Source of the DNA: Lachnospiraceae bacterium
Lineage (GTDB): Bacteria; Bacillota; Clostridia; Lachnospirales; Lachnospiraceae
Direction of reading: 5' to 3'
DNA length: 64,000 nucleotides
NCBI GenBank assembly: GCA_016291655.1
Contig: JAEEYF010000014.1
Location: 1 to 64,000, forward strand
The notes beneath the pieces were generated by a model. The model did no database searches and was not told the origin of the DNA. It saw only the letters and a program-made list of their open reading frames with translations. How positions within the stretch are numbered: the stretch's first letter is position 1; each line of letters begins with the position of its first letter. Shown in pieces: positions 1 to 8,705 of the stretch. A program made the translations under genes and the position numbers.

Positions 1-83
1 CATCATATGGTTGGAAACATCGAGCTCGAGTGACCTGAGTGACGACAAATTGTTGTTTTTTCTAAGGAATAAATTCTATTATT

Positions 84-520
84 TCGATGCCCACCGCCTC
101 AAAAATGGCGGGGGAATCGAAAAATTCAAATTTCAAAATCCCGATGCCCTGAATAGCATATTCCCCTGGCCTATGGCATCGGAAATTCCCAAATTAAAAA
201 TCTCGATGCCCTGAATGACTGATTTCAAGGGGTTATGGCATCGAAAATCCCCAAATTCAAAATCCCGATGCTTTGAATGCTTTATTTTAAGGGTTTATGG
301 CATCGAGAATTCCCAAATTCAAGATCCCGATGCTTTGAATGCCTTATTTCAAGAGTTTATGGCATCGAAAATCCCCAAATTCAAAATCCCGATGCCCAGA
401 AGGCCTGATTTCAGTGACATATGGCATCGAAAACTCCAGAATTCAAAATCTCAATGCTCTGAGCCCTGTGAACTGAGGAAAAAGAGCATCGGGATTCTAT
501 AAATTCAATTAAAGGAAGGC
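84..520. repeat. 62-bp tandem repeat array with inverted-repeat ends
   Basis: Units begin at 175, 237, 299, 361, 423 and (degenerate) 485, exactly 62 bp apart; weaker copies lie near 113 and 84, and the array may continue past the left edge. Each unit opens with GGCATCG, has an A/T-rich middle around CCCCAAATTCAAAATCC, and closes this 36-nt half with CGATGC(C/T), the reverse complement of the opening, so every unit can fold into a hairpin. The remaining 26 nt (starting CTGAATG, ending TTAT) is also conserved between units. Because 62 is not a multiple of three, successive units would be read in different frames, and the two short open frames at 11-214 and 215-502 look like by-products. Function unknown. 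Confidence 0.85.
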
Positions 521-605
521 AAATAGAATTATTAAACCTCAGAAATGAACGGTAGAATTTAAAAATGCATTTTTCATTTGGAGATATAATAACGGGGGCT
601 ATGAC

Positions 606-634
606 TTGAAATTTTCGTAAATTTTTGTTAGATT
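606..634 (+). promoter_or_regulatory. Sigma-A-type promoter of the LacI-family gene
   Basis: A -35 box TTGAAA at 606-611 and a -10 box TAGATT at 629-634 are separated by 17 bp. The predicted start near 641 leaves a short leader to the ATG at 675. I see no clear inverted-repeat operator overlapping the boxes. Inferred from sequence only. Confidence 0.55.
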
Positions 635-674
635 AGAGCATGAAGTTTTACGGATCACGGAGGTTTGGTTTTTA

Positions 675-1661
675 ATGGTTACAATTAAGGACATAGCTGA
701 ACGCCTGGGGCTTGCGGTCAGTACTGTATCAAAGGGATTGAACGGCGCGGAAGACATTTCGGCAGAAACAAGACAACTGGTTTTGGATACGGCCGTGGAA
801 ATGGGTTATTCCCTAAAGAAGATCAAGAGAAATGCGGTTGATAAGGTTTGCATTTTTATCGAAAGCGCGAATATGGCTTTTGAAACCAACGAACAATTCG
901 GTTATGAGATCGTAAACGGCTTTAAACAGGCTGCGCTTACCCGTGGCTGGGAAGTGGCGGTAGAGCCTTCGGAATTGAATTTCAGAACACTTGAAAAGTA
1001 TGACAGCTATATGCTTAAGCATGGGTACTCGGGAGCTTTTCTTTTGGGTTTTACGCTTCATGACGATTGGATCCGACAGCTTGAAAAGACAACCGTTCCG
1101 ACGGTTCTTCTTGACAATTTTATCGAAAACAACGAACATGTGGGATATGTGGGAACCGATTCCAGGGAAGGTATAGAACAGGCGGTGTCTTTCCTTGCTT
1201 CCAAAGGACACGGAAGGATTGCTTTTTTGAACGGAACCAAGAATTCAATGGTTTCCAACGAAAGAGATATGGCTTTCAGGATAGGCATGAAGGAAAACAA
1301 TCTGGATATAGATGAGAATCTTGTGGCCTATGGTTACTATGTTCCGGATTGCGCAAAATCCTATGTTAAAAATTTCATCGACAACGGAGCGACAGCCGTG
1401 CTTTGCGCCAGCGATCTTATCGCGTCCGGAGTAGTAAACGAACTCGTGCGTCTGGGTAAGAGAGTTCCGGAAGATGTTGCGGTCATAGGTTTTGACGACC
1501 TGCCCATAGCGGTGGAGATGACCCCCAAATTGACAACGATCCGTCAGGACAGGAAAAATCTTGGAAAAAGTGCGGCATTGATGCTGGACGGGCTTATAAG
1601 AAACGTTCCCATGTCAAAACTCCTCTTAAGATCGAAGCTGATCGTAAGAGAATCAGTGTGA
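675..1661 (+). CDS. LacI-family transcriptional regulator
   Basis: A 328-residue DNA-binding regulator of the LacI/GalR type. Residues about 3-50 form the family helix-turn-helix and hinge (TIKDIAERLGLAVSTVSKGL), and the rest is a periplasmic-binding-protein-like sugar-sensing and dimerisation domain, including the late motif VIGFDDLPIA typical of the family. Length matches normal LacI proteins. The ATG at 675 follows a GGAGG at 659-663 with a longish 11-nt spacing. It stands alone: the flagellar operon on the other strand converges on it and a shared hairpin terminator lies between them. Family members usually repress or activate carbohydrate genes, but no sugar operon sits next to this one, so its ligand and targets cannot be deduced. 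The upstream 62-bp repeats are separate from its promoter. Confidence 0.93.
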   Translation: MVTIKDIAERLGLAVSTVSKGLNGAEDISAETRQLVLDTAVEMGYSLKKIKRNAVDKVCIFIESANMAFETNEQFGYEIVNGFKQAALTRGWEVAVEPSELNFRTLEKYDSYMLKHGYSGAFLLGFTLHDDWIRQLEKTTVPTVLLDNFIENNEHVGYVGTDSREGIEQAVSFLASKGHGRIAFLNGTKNSMVSNERDMAFRIGMKENNLDIDENLVAYGYYVPDCAKSYVKNFIDNGATAVLCASDLIASGVVNELVRLGKRVPEDVAVIGFDDLPIAVEMTPKLTTIRQDRKNLGKSAALMLDGLIRNVPMSKLLLRSKLIVRESV

Positions 1662-1684
1662 AACATAATAAGAAAAAAATAAAA

Positions 1685-1720
1685 CAGATGTGGATATTGC
1701 TCCACATCTGTTGCTTTTTT
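1685..1720. terminator. Bidirectional rho-independent terminator
   Basis: A perfect 10-bp stem (1685-1694 with 1701-1710) with a 6-nt loop is followed by TTGCTTTTTT on the plus strand; read from the minus strand it is followed by TTTTATTTTTTT. It can therefore end both the LacI-family transcript and the convergent flagellar transcript. Confidence 0.9.
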
Positions 1721-2198
1721 AAGCGCGGAAGCCACGGTTAAAATCTGCCGCATCCACGTAGGTTTCGTTCAGACAGCCTTTTCCGTAAGTGAGTCCCGCA
1801 TACACGCTTTGAGCATTTTTCATAAGAGGTCCGCTTGTATCCGCATCCGCAAGAGTTTTGAAGGAAGATCTGAGTTTGGTTAAAACATCGACTACTATGT
1901 CAAGATCTTCAGCGCGATTGCCGGCTACCGCCGAAGCAAGACGCTTGTTGCAGTAGCTGTACAGACTCATCAGATCGTAGGCGATCGCACCTTCATAATT
2001 CAGGTTTGATATCAATTCGTTCATGAAGCGGGTGGCGTGATGGAGCTCTTTTGCGAAAAGCTGAGTGTCTCCTTTTTTAAGTGCTTTTTTCGCGTTATTG
2101 ATGTCACACAGCACAATATCGTAAAGGATCACGATAAGATCGCAGGAATTGGCTTCGGTAACTCGTAATGTAAAGGTTTTGATTTCTTCTCTGTTCAT
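1719..2198 (-). CDS. fliS: Flagellar export chaperone FliS
   Basis: A 159-residue, mostly helical protein recognised as FliS, the cytoplasmic chaperone that binds the C-terminal helices of flagellin and keeps it unpolymerised until export. The family pattern is visible in LIVILYDIVLCDINNAKKAL (about 22-41) and in a central helix with FMNELISNLNYEGAIAYDL. It is somewhat longer than the typical 125-135 residues because of a C-terminal extension of about 30 residues (from about LMKNAQSVYAGL) not seen in most FliS proteins. It starts 9 bp after the flagellin stop, with an AAGGACA ribosome site, so it is very likely co-transcribed and translated with flagellin, which fits the one-to-one chaperone role. 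Confidence 0.88.
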   Translation of the reverse strand: MNREEIKTFTLRVTEANSCDLIVILYDIVLCDINNAKKALKKGDTQLFAKELHHATRFMNELISNLNYEGAIAYDLMSLYSYCNKRLASAVAGNRAEDLDIVVDVLTKLRSSFKTLADADTSGPLMKNAQSVYAGLTYGKGCLNETYVDAADFNRGFRA

Positions 2199-2207
2199 TT
2201 AATGTCC

Positions 2208-5123
2208 TTATGACTGTAAAAGATTGAGTATGTTCTGAGGTCTTTCGTTGGCCTGTGAAAGCATTGAAGTTGCAGCCTGTACAAGCACCTGAAGCTGGGT
2301 GTAGGTAGCCATTTCGCTCGCCATGTCCGTATCTTCGATTCTTGATAGTGCTTCGGTAAGGTTTTCGGCCGAGGTATCAAGGGAATTGATCGCATGGTCG
2401 AGACGGTTCTGGTAAGCGCCGAGCTTTGCACGGATGGATGATACTTCAATGACCGCGTTGTTGAAAAGGGTTATGGCCTGCTGAGCACCGTCCTGTGTTG
2501 AAATGTCGGCCGAATCAATGAAGAGGGTCGTTGTATCAACACAAGGTATCCTGATCTCCATGGTCTGTCCTTCACTCGCCCCGATCTGGAGAGTCATGGG
2601 CCCTGCATCCAGAACAGTGACTGTAGTTTCCTTACTTATGGAACCGGAAGATGCCTGAAGGACCATTTCAAAGCCGTTACGGTCACGTACTGTGATGTAA
2701 TCTCCGTTAACGGAGATCGTTGCGGTTTCGGAAAAACCACCCGCATTCTTTCCGGACTTTGTAACAACAGACTGTCCCATTACTATGCCCGATACTTCTG
2801 CACCGGTAGAGATCTCGGTGTTGTAGAAGTTTAACGTGTTATCGGCAGTCACGGTGATGGTTCCGATTGAATCCATCGAGAAAGAGCCGGAAGCGGGATC
2901 GGAAAGATCTGCGTTTATGGTAAGTGAAGGTACTTCTGCGTTACAGAGTTCAGCCATCGCCTTTACGACCGCCTTGGAGGAGTGGTCTGCAGAGAGGGTC
3001 TGGGTTCTTGTAAGTGTATTTGTACCCGATGTGTAAACCATGGTAAGAAGAGAATCCGTGATCTCGAAATCTACGGTATCGCCGTTGGAGATCGCTACGT
3101 TTATGCTTCCCGTACCGGAAGCCTCTGTGGTATCGAAGCCTGCGGAAGCCGAAGGATTTGCAAGTACCATGTCGGGATCGCTTATTGTAAGGCTGAGCCC
3201 CGGAACGGAGGAATCAAGTGAGAAAGCGTTTCCGTTCTGCGTTAATGTGAATATGCTGTTGTAGGCGGTTCCGTTGTATGATCCCGCGGATGCAAGGGCG
3301 GTGTTCAATGCCGAAGCGATGGTTGCCTTGGTTGAACCTGCAGGGATCGTAACCTGAAATGTATCGGTATAAGAACCGTCAGCGGAGGTAACTGTCATGT
3401 CAAGAGTACCGCCGTTATATGTAACATCAGCCTCACCGGCAGTGATTTCGGAAGAAGTGTTCTCTGCGAGATATCCGCTTGTATCATATGCCTTTACTAC
3501 CGAATAAGCGGGGTCTGTGGAAGAAAACATTACGTAACTTCCCGTGGTACCGGTCTCTACCGTAAAATCTATAAGCGCGCCCGAGAGAGTGGAGTAAAGC
3601 TGGGTGATCTCATTGATAACATCCTGATTTGTCGGGGTTGCGGGAAGGGCGGAGGATGCCTGAGTACGAACTATCGCATCTCCTTCGATGTATGTCATGG
3701 TTACAACTCCGTTTTCGATCGTGAATTCAAGCGAGCAGGTCTTGTTGTCGGGAGTGGAGAACACTGCCGACATAGTGCCCTGTGAAGCTCTTGCGGTCGT
3801 AAGGAATTCTCCGCCGGTTACGGAAGCGGGGCAATTTGCGCATATGCCTGTATTGTCATCCGTAACGGAGATATCTATGTCTTTGCCGGAAGAAGTGGTT
3901 ACTGCAGTGAGTGTAATATAACCGTTTTGTTCTCTGAAGGAGATGTTCATGGAATCCATGCCGGAAGTGGTGGAGGCAAGGTCCTTCATTGCGGCGATCA
4001 CATCGGCATAGGTGTTTGATGCGACCGTAGCGGTCTCTGTGATAACATTTCCTGCATAATCGGTGTAATCCAGTTTTACGGAACCTGCGGTAACCGTAAA
4101 CTTAACCGTTTCAATCGTACCGGTTTCGGTATTGTTTATGGTGTATGTGAGAGAACCGGCTCCGCATATGCTGTCTGAAACAATGCCGCTGCACTCGGCA
4201 ATGGCACCCTTTGCAGACTCTGTTCCGAGGGATACTGCCGCATCAGTACCTCTTGCAAGGGATGTGCCCGAAAGACCGAGAGCCTGTGCAAGGTTTGAAT
4301 TGCTGCAGCTGACCGACAGGGTGGCATCCGATCCGAAATCCTCCGTAACAAAGAGGAGGCTTGTGGTTCCGATCAGAGCATCCTGAGCGGAAACCGGAGT
4401 GAAACCGCCCTCGCCGTTGGGATTTTCCTCACCGTTTGTAAGGCCCACATATATGCCCATCCTGTCGCAGGTAGCAGTGAGCTTCGAAAGGATGGTGCTG
4501 ATGGAGTCACCTGAATCAATGGAAACTTCTTCGTTGTTGATCGTGATCGTTCCTGCGTCGGGAGCGGTGGAATGTGTGAGTTTTGTTTTGATGACAGCCT
4601 GTGAAGCCTCTTTGTCAACTTCAAAGGTGTAGCTCTTAACATTTACGCTGTCGGAAAGGGAAATAAGCTTAACGGCGTTGTTGTCGGAGTAGGAACGTCT
4701 GTCAACCGTACCGTCAAGAAGTGTCTTTGTATTAAATTCGGTTGTGGTGGAAATACGATTGATCTCGGATTTCAGCTGTGCAACCTCGTCCTGAAGAGTA
4801 GCGCGGTCCTCATCGGTGTAGGAACCGTTTGCTGCTTCAACGGCAAGCTGTCTCATTCTTTGAAGCATCTGCTCAACTTCGATCAAAGCGCCTTCTGCGG
4901 TCTGTATAACGGAGATTCCGTCGGAGGCATTTCTTGAAGCCTGATTGAGACCTGCGATCTGTGTCTTCATCTTTTCTGAAATCGCGAGACCTGCCGCATC
5001 GTCTGCCGCACAGTTTATTCTGTATCCGGAAGAAAGTCTTTGAAGGCTTTTTTCAAGTGAGGTGTTGTTTTTGCTTAAGATGTTGTTGATCTTTAATGCT
5101 GAAATGTTGTGGTTAATTCTCAT
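2208..5123 (-). CDS. fliC: Flagellin with a very long variable domain
   Basis: The main flagellar filament protein, 971 residues. The N-terminal about 140 residues (starting MRINHNISALKINNILSKNN, with LSSGYRINCAADDAAGLAIS) and the C-terminal about 90 (with LGAYQNRLDHAINSLDTSAE and ending PQNILNLLQS) are the conserved D0/D1 helices that polymerise and interact with export machinery. The roughly 730 residues between them are rich in Ser, Thr, Gly and Asp and form the surface-exposed variable region, far larger than in ordinary flagellins of 270-500 residues. It has a strong site (AAGGAGATAGCG) directly before the ATG. It lies between the FliK-like gene (36 bp upstream) and fliS, so it is probably transcribed from the sigma-28 promoter near 8520 or from a processed transcript. 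The Ser/Thr-rich core could be glycosylated, which is inference. Confidence 0.95.
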   Translation of the reverse strand: MRINHNISALKINNILSKNNTSLEKSLQRLSSGYRINCAADDAAGLAISEKMKTQIAGLNQASRNASDGISVIQTAEGALIEVEQMLQRMRQLAVEAANGSYTDEDRATLQDEVAQLKSEINRISTTTEFNTKTLLDGTVDRRSYSDNNAVKLISLSDSVNVKSYTFEVDKEASQAVIKTKLTHSTAPDAGTITINNEEVSIDSGDSISTILSKLTATCDRMGIYVGLTNGEENPNGEGGFTPVSAQDALIGTTSLLFVTEDFGSDATLSVSCSNSNLAQALGLSGTSLARGTDAAVSLGTESAKGAIAECSGIVSDSICGAGSLTYTINNTETGTIETVKFTVTAGSVKLDYTDYAGNVITETATVASNTYADVIAAMKDLASTTSGMDSMNISFREQNGYITLTAVTTSSGKDIDISVTDDNTGICANCPASVTGGEFLTTARASQGTMSAVFSTPDNKTCSLEFTIENGVVTMTYIEGDAIVRTQASSALPATPTNQDVINEITQLYSTLSGALIDFTVETGTTGSYVMFSSTDPAYSVVKAYDTSGYLAENTSSEITAGEADVTYNGGTLDMTVTSADGSYTDTFQVTIPAGSTKATIASALNTALASAGSYNGTAYNSIFTLTQNGNAFSLDSSVPGLSLTISDPDMVLANPSASAGFDTTEASGTGSINVAISNGDTVDFEITDSLLTMVYTSGTNTLTRTQTLSADHSSKAVVKAMAELCNAEVPSLTINADLSDPASGSFSMDSIGTITVTADNTLNFYNTEISTGAEVSGIVMGQSVVTKSGKNAGGFSETATISVNGDYITVRDRNGFEMVLQASSGSISKETTVTVLDAGPMTLQIGASEGQTMEIRIPCVDTTTLFIDSADISTQDGAQQAITLFNNAVIEVSSIRAKLGAYQNRLDHAINSLDTSAENLTEALSRIEDTDMASEMATYTQLQVLVQAATSMLSQANERPQNILNLLQS

Positions 5124-5142
5124 TCGCTATCTCCTTAGTAAC

Positions 5143-5180
5143 AGGCAGGTACAACCTTTTTATTCGACATCCGCCTGCCT
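5143..5180 (-). other. Intercistronic stem-loop before flagellin
   Basis: A 7-bp perfect inverted repeat (AGGCAGG at 5143-5149, CCTGCCT at 5174-5180) with a 24-nt loop encloses the stop codon of the upstream gene. No U-run follows on the minus strand, so it is not a terminator. It could stabilise or mark processing of the downstream flagellin mRNA. Low-strength evidence. Confidence 0.35.
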
Positions 5181-8100
5181 TACGTGGGTTACGAACACCT
5201 TGGCGATCCTGTAAAGCTCGTTTGAAGGGCTTCCGGTTTCTGCCCCTTCCGGAACATCCTTATATAAGCCGGAGGTTTTGTAATCGTAACGGTCTGACGG
5301 AACTTCCTCGGCACCGTAGTATATGGAGCCGATCTGTATCCCGTTTCTTGCGAGGTCCGCAAAGAGGTTCAACTGACGTTCTTTGAGGACAGCCATGCCT
5401 TTGGCGGTTGTACTGCTTATAAAGCATTTCATTTTGTTGTCTTCGATGGTTGCTTCTGCGGATACGGTTCCGAGACCCTCGGTGGGAACGGAAGCATAAA
5501 CCCGGGAAGTTGAGTTTTCTGCGTCATCTACAATGGTAACCTTCATACTTACAATTTCGTTACCTGTGTCTACGGGAATGGTGTAAAACTTACGTTTACT
5601 GAGACGGTTCATAAATTTAATGCCCACGTCCATCTTTTTAAGGGCTTTGACATCAAGCCTTGTCATTGAAGGGTCATGTTGGATCTCTTTCTTGATCTCT
5701 TTTGACTCTTCCGTGAAAGCGCTGTATGCTTCCAGCATCTCTTCCTCGCTGTTGAGGCTTTCGAGGAAATCGGGGAGGATCCCTTCTTCGCCGGTTGCCA
5801 ATGTCTTAAACCGCTTCCAGTCCTTGAAGATCGTATTGTCTTCGTTCAAAAGGTCCTTTGCGGCGCCTATGTTTTCAATGCTTGTAAGTATGTTGAAATC
5901 TTCCAGGAAACGTGTGGCATTTTGACCGCTGGCCGCGAGTTCATTCAGGTTTTTCAGCCATTCATCCGCGGTGTAATGGACGTCTTCGGAAAGTTCCTTT
6001 AATGTATTATCGGCAGATTCTACCAGTTTATTTAGCATTTCTCCCTCGGGAGATGAAGGTTTTGAAAGGCCGATCCGTATCTTGTTTTCAATCCTGTCAA
6101 CGTCTCCGGTGGTTTTGGAAAGATTTACGAAAGTATCGTTTACGATAGTTTCGCGACCGGAGGCTTTACCCGAACGAACGGCGGTAAGAAGTCCCTGCAG
6201 GGTGGGTTCGGAGCCGGACCTGAAAACGCTTCCCAGAGCGGAGTCTTCGGACTCGCGGATCTGGTGAAGAGCGCGATATATAGCAAGATATGCATCTCTT
6301 TCTTCAGGTGTGAGTTCATTCTTTTTCTCAAGGTTTACCAGGAAGTTTGCATAGGAATCTTCCCGTGTCATACCTGTTTCTGCCTTGAATTCCGCGGATT
6401 TTGCAACGAGATCGTTTAAAGCCTCGTTCAGGGGGTTTATGCCTTCACGTATCATGCGGACGGTAACGGAGGGGGTAAGGTTTTCAAAAGCCTCCCGGAG
6501 CTTTGCGTCATACTCGGAAACCTTGTTGATGTTGTCCGGAGTGATTTCTGCCGAAGCATAGCCGAGGATCCTTGTGGCTCTTCTTGCCGCATCCGTAACG
6601 GGAAGTCCCGCGTTCTCGATAAGTTTGTCAACGTTCGTAAAAGCTTTTTCTATGGAATCACCATACTTGTCGGAAGGAGAGGTCATTACCGTCTCAAAGG
6701 TCTGATTGAACTTGCCCATCACATGACTGTAAGTTCCCTGTCCCTCTTGGTACAATTCGTTGATCGTTATGTTTTCTGCCTTGTCAACCGTGTCGTAAAC
6801 AAGAGTGGCGGGCATATTTTCAATTTCTTTGAGGCGTTGTGTGGTATCCTTTAACAGGTCCACATCGCTTTGGGTGTAGCTGCCCGGTGCAGCACCCGAC
6901 TGTCTGAAGAAATCTGAGTAGTAGCGGTTTTCAAGTGTACGAAGGTCGTTTAAAAGCCTGTTCATGGAAACGGAGTCTATGCGTATGCCCTCTTTTGCAA
7001 GACGATAGCCTGCTTCATAGGTCATCTTGGCTTTGACCTCTTCCAGCTGGCGACGGGCCTTTATGGAAGCGGCATTTCCCATGCCTGATGAAGTGTACTC
7101 TTCGAGATAGGTGGGAACAACTGCGTTATTGTCGACTTCTTCCTGGGCTTCATGGAGTTCTCCGAGGGAGAGATCCAGTTTGTCGGCGGAGTATTCGCCG
7201 GTCTGAGCTGCCTTCTTGGCTACTGCGTAATCAATGCCGGCATCGGTAACGGAAGCATTGTTCTTGATGATCTGGCGAACCTGCTTTGCCGTTGAGGAAA
7301 GAAGGTTTACGGATTTGGGATCCTGACCTATGGAGATCGCATCCACCGCACGGGTAAGGATCTCATCCTTTGTGAGCTTGATCTTTACGATCTGTGAGTA
7401 GGATTTGAGGTTGTCGGCTGTGAGAGGAATGTCCTTGCGGATAAAATCCTGTGCCGCGTCCATCATGTCTCTGCCTTGACGAAGGCCTGCCTGAAAAAGA
7501 AGATGGCTGACCGTAGGCTGAAGCTGATTCCATGCTGCTTCCGTCAGGGTCTTTTCTTTCTTTGCACATGCGGAAGCAGAACGTGCTTCTGCAATATTTT
7601 CAAGGGTGGGAGTCATCTTGTTTCTGATGAGATACTCCGCTTCGGCGCTCGATACGGAGCGTTCGTTGCCACTCATTTCCAGGGCGATGGCAACTCTTTG
7701 AAGATTTGCTTCGGTTACGGGGAGATTTGCGCGCATGAGCTTGTCTGCGATCTTTTCCGCATCGGGATTACCGCCGAGGCTCTTGATCGCCATGGCAATA
7801 ACTGCGGCTCTGTCGTCGATCTTGGCTTCGATCTGCCCTTCCATTGCCTTGTCGAACATTTCCTTTTGAAGCTTCAGACGGTCAACGGCCGCGCTGAGTT
7901 CTTCCGCTGTCATTCCGAACACGTCATAGCCTTCGTTGATAAGCTGTTCCATATCGGAGGCGGTCATTTTGTCCGAAGATTCCTCAAGACGTTCCTGATT
8001 CTTTTCCGCTTCTGTTTTGGCGTTGCCTTCCGCTGCTGCGGCATTATCTTCTCCGTTCAGATTCTTGGAGTAGAGCTCCGAGGCCTGAGCTGAATCAAGA

Positions 8101-8282
8101 TTTTCTTCAACTGCTCCGAAGGAGGCTTCGATAGATGAAAAAGATGATCTGGATGAGGAGGCTGTTTTAGTGCCTTTACTCTGACCGATCTTGCTTAATG
8201 CATCTTCAAGCCCTGAAGAAGCGGGCTTGGGATCGTGATTGTTGTTAACTCCGTAAGCTGCGTATGCATTCTGTATATTCAT
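5160..8282 (-). CDS. Large flagellar-operon protein with FliK-like C-terminus
   Basis: A 1040-residue soluble protein of largely helical, charged composition, with a Ser/Asn-rich N-terminal 100 residues and no signal peptide or membrane segment. The last about 180 residues (from FYTIPVDTGNEIVSMKVTI to RNGIQIGSIYYG) resemble the C-terminal domain of flagellar hook-length control protein FliK in pattern: a beta-rich stretch followed by a helix with regularly spaced Leu. I think it belongs to the Lachnospiraceae family labelled DUF6240, but that is from memory. It is first in the operon with flagellin and fliS, downstream of a sigma-28 promoter, which supports a flagellar role such as hook/filament length control or export-related scaffolding. 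The exact function is not established; alternative: a filament-associated structural protein. Confidence 0.6.
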   Translation of the reverse strand: MNIQNAYAAYGVNNNHDPKPASSGLEDALSKIGQSKGTKTASSSRSSFSSIEASFGAVEENLDSAQASELYSKNLNGEDNAAAAEGNAKTEAEKNQERLEESSDKMTASDMEQLINEGYDVFGMTAEELSAAVDRLKLQKEMFDKAMEGQIEAKIDDRAAVIAMAIKSLGGNPDAEKIADKLMRANLPVTEANLQRVAIALEMSGNERSVSSAEAEYLIRNKMTPTLENIAEARSASACAKKEKTLTEAAWNQLQPTVSHLLFQAGLRQGRDMMDAAQDFIRKDIPLTADNLKSYSQIVKIKLTKDEILTRAVDAISIGQDPKSVNLLSSTAKQVRQIIKNNASVTDAGIDYAVAKKAAQTGEYSADKLDLSLGELHEAQEEVDNNAVVPTYLEEYTSSGMGNAASIKARRQLEEVKAKMTYEAGYRLAKEGIRIDSVSMNRLLNDLRTLENRYYSDFFRQSGAAPGSYTQSDVDLLKDTTQRLKEIENMPATLVYDTVDKAENITINELYQEGQGTYSHVMGKFNQTFETVMTSPSDKYGDSIEKAFTNVDKLIENAGLPVTDAARRATRILGYASAEITPDNINKVSEYDAKLREAFENLTPSVTVRMIREGINPLNEALNDLVAKSAEFKAETGMTREDSYANFLVNLEKKNELTPEERDAYLAIYRALHQIRESEDSALGSVFRSGSEPTLQGLLTAVRSGKASGRETIVNDTFVNLSKTTGDVDRIENKIRIGLSKPSSPEGEMLNKLVESADNTLKELSEDVHYTADEWLKNLNELAASGQNATRFLEDFNILTSIENIGAAKDLLNEDNTIFKDWKRFKTLATGEEGILPDFLESLNSEEEMLEAYSAFTEESKEIKKEIQHDPSMTRLDVKALKKMDVGIKFMNRLSKRKFYTIPVDTGNEIVSMKVTIVDDAENSTSRVYASVPTEGLGTVSAEATIEDNKMKCFISSTTAKGMAVLKERQLNLFADLARNGIQIGSIYYGAEEVPSDRYDYKTSGLYKDVPEGAETGSPSNELYRIAKVFVTHVRQADVE

Positions 8283-8310
8283 ATAAACCTCTTATATTGA
8301 AAAAAGACTT

Positions 8311-8474
8311 CTAGTACATCGGTTATTAAATAACTGGACCCAATGCTTGCCTGTTTACTCGACTGCCCGTACATGAAAGCCTCGGAGTAGCCCGCTACAC
8401 CTGCGTTTTCACGCACGAGCATTCGAGCAAGCATTCTGCGCATTAGCCCATTTATTTTAAAACCGCTGTACTAG
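8311..8474. repeat. 164-bp imperfect palindrome (MITE-like) in flagellar leader
   Basis: The outer ends are near-perfect inverted repeats of about 23 nt: CTAGTACATCGGTTATTAAA at 8311 and, read from the other strand, CTAGTACAGCGGTTTTAAAA from 8474. Inside, further matching segments (ATGCTTGC, CTCGA.TGC.CGT, TGAAA) continue the symmetry toward the centre, so the transcript could fold into one long hairpin. There is no open frame and no convincing target-site duplication. It sits between the sigma-28 promoter and the first flagellar gene, hence inside the 5' UTR. It may be a miniature transposable element or a structured RNA. Confidence 0.75.
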
Positions 8475-8515
8475 TTTCATGTTATTGACCGATGGGTATT
8501 CTCGGCTCGTAAATA

Positions 8516-8543
8516 ATATCGGCATTTTAGACGGGAATATTTA
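8516..8543 (-). promoter_or_regulatory. Sigma-28 (FliA/SigD) promoter of the flagellar operon
   Basis: On the minus strand TAAA (8543-8540) is followed after 16 bp by GCCGATAT (8523-8516), matching the flagellar sigma factor consensus TAAA-N15/16-GCCGATAT. Transcription would begin near 8509, giving a leader of about 225 nt that includes the 164-bp palindrome. Between 8544 and 8677 I see only A/T-rich sequence. Confidence 0.8.
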
Positions 8544-8677
8544 GCAAAACAGCCCAAATAGCGGGAATCTCAAGGATCCGATGAGGTTTGCGTGATTTTT
8601 CGACGGAGTAATCTTGTGCAATATAGGGCTATTAAATTGTTAATAATCCATCAATTATTTCTATAACGTAAAAATAG

Positions 8678-8705
8678 TTGCAATATTCAAAAAATATGCT
8701 ATCAT
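8678..8705 (+). promoter_or_regulatory. Sigma-A-type promoter of glgCD
   Basis: TTGCAA at 8678-8683 and TATCAT at 8700-8705 with a 16-bp spacer, in an A/T-rich stretch. The leader to the GTG at 8770 is about 58 nt. Confidence 0.55.

Noticed and set aside
113..500. CRISPR array (36-nt repeats with 26-nt spacers)
   Set aside because: The intervening 26-nt segments are similar to each other and the period is exactly constant, so this is a tandem 62-bp repeat; no cas genes are in the window.
11..502. Short open frames across the left-end repeats as genes
   Set aside because: The translated products simply mirror the 62-bp DNA repeat shifted through different frames; no ribosome sites or recognisable domains.
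7476..8093. 205-codon plus-strand open frame
   Set aside because: It is antisense to the FliK-like gene, which has a good operon context and start; the antisense product shows no domain or ribosome site.
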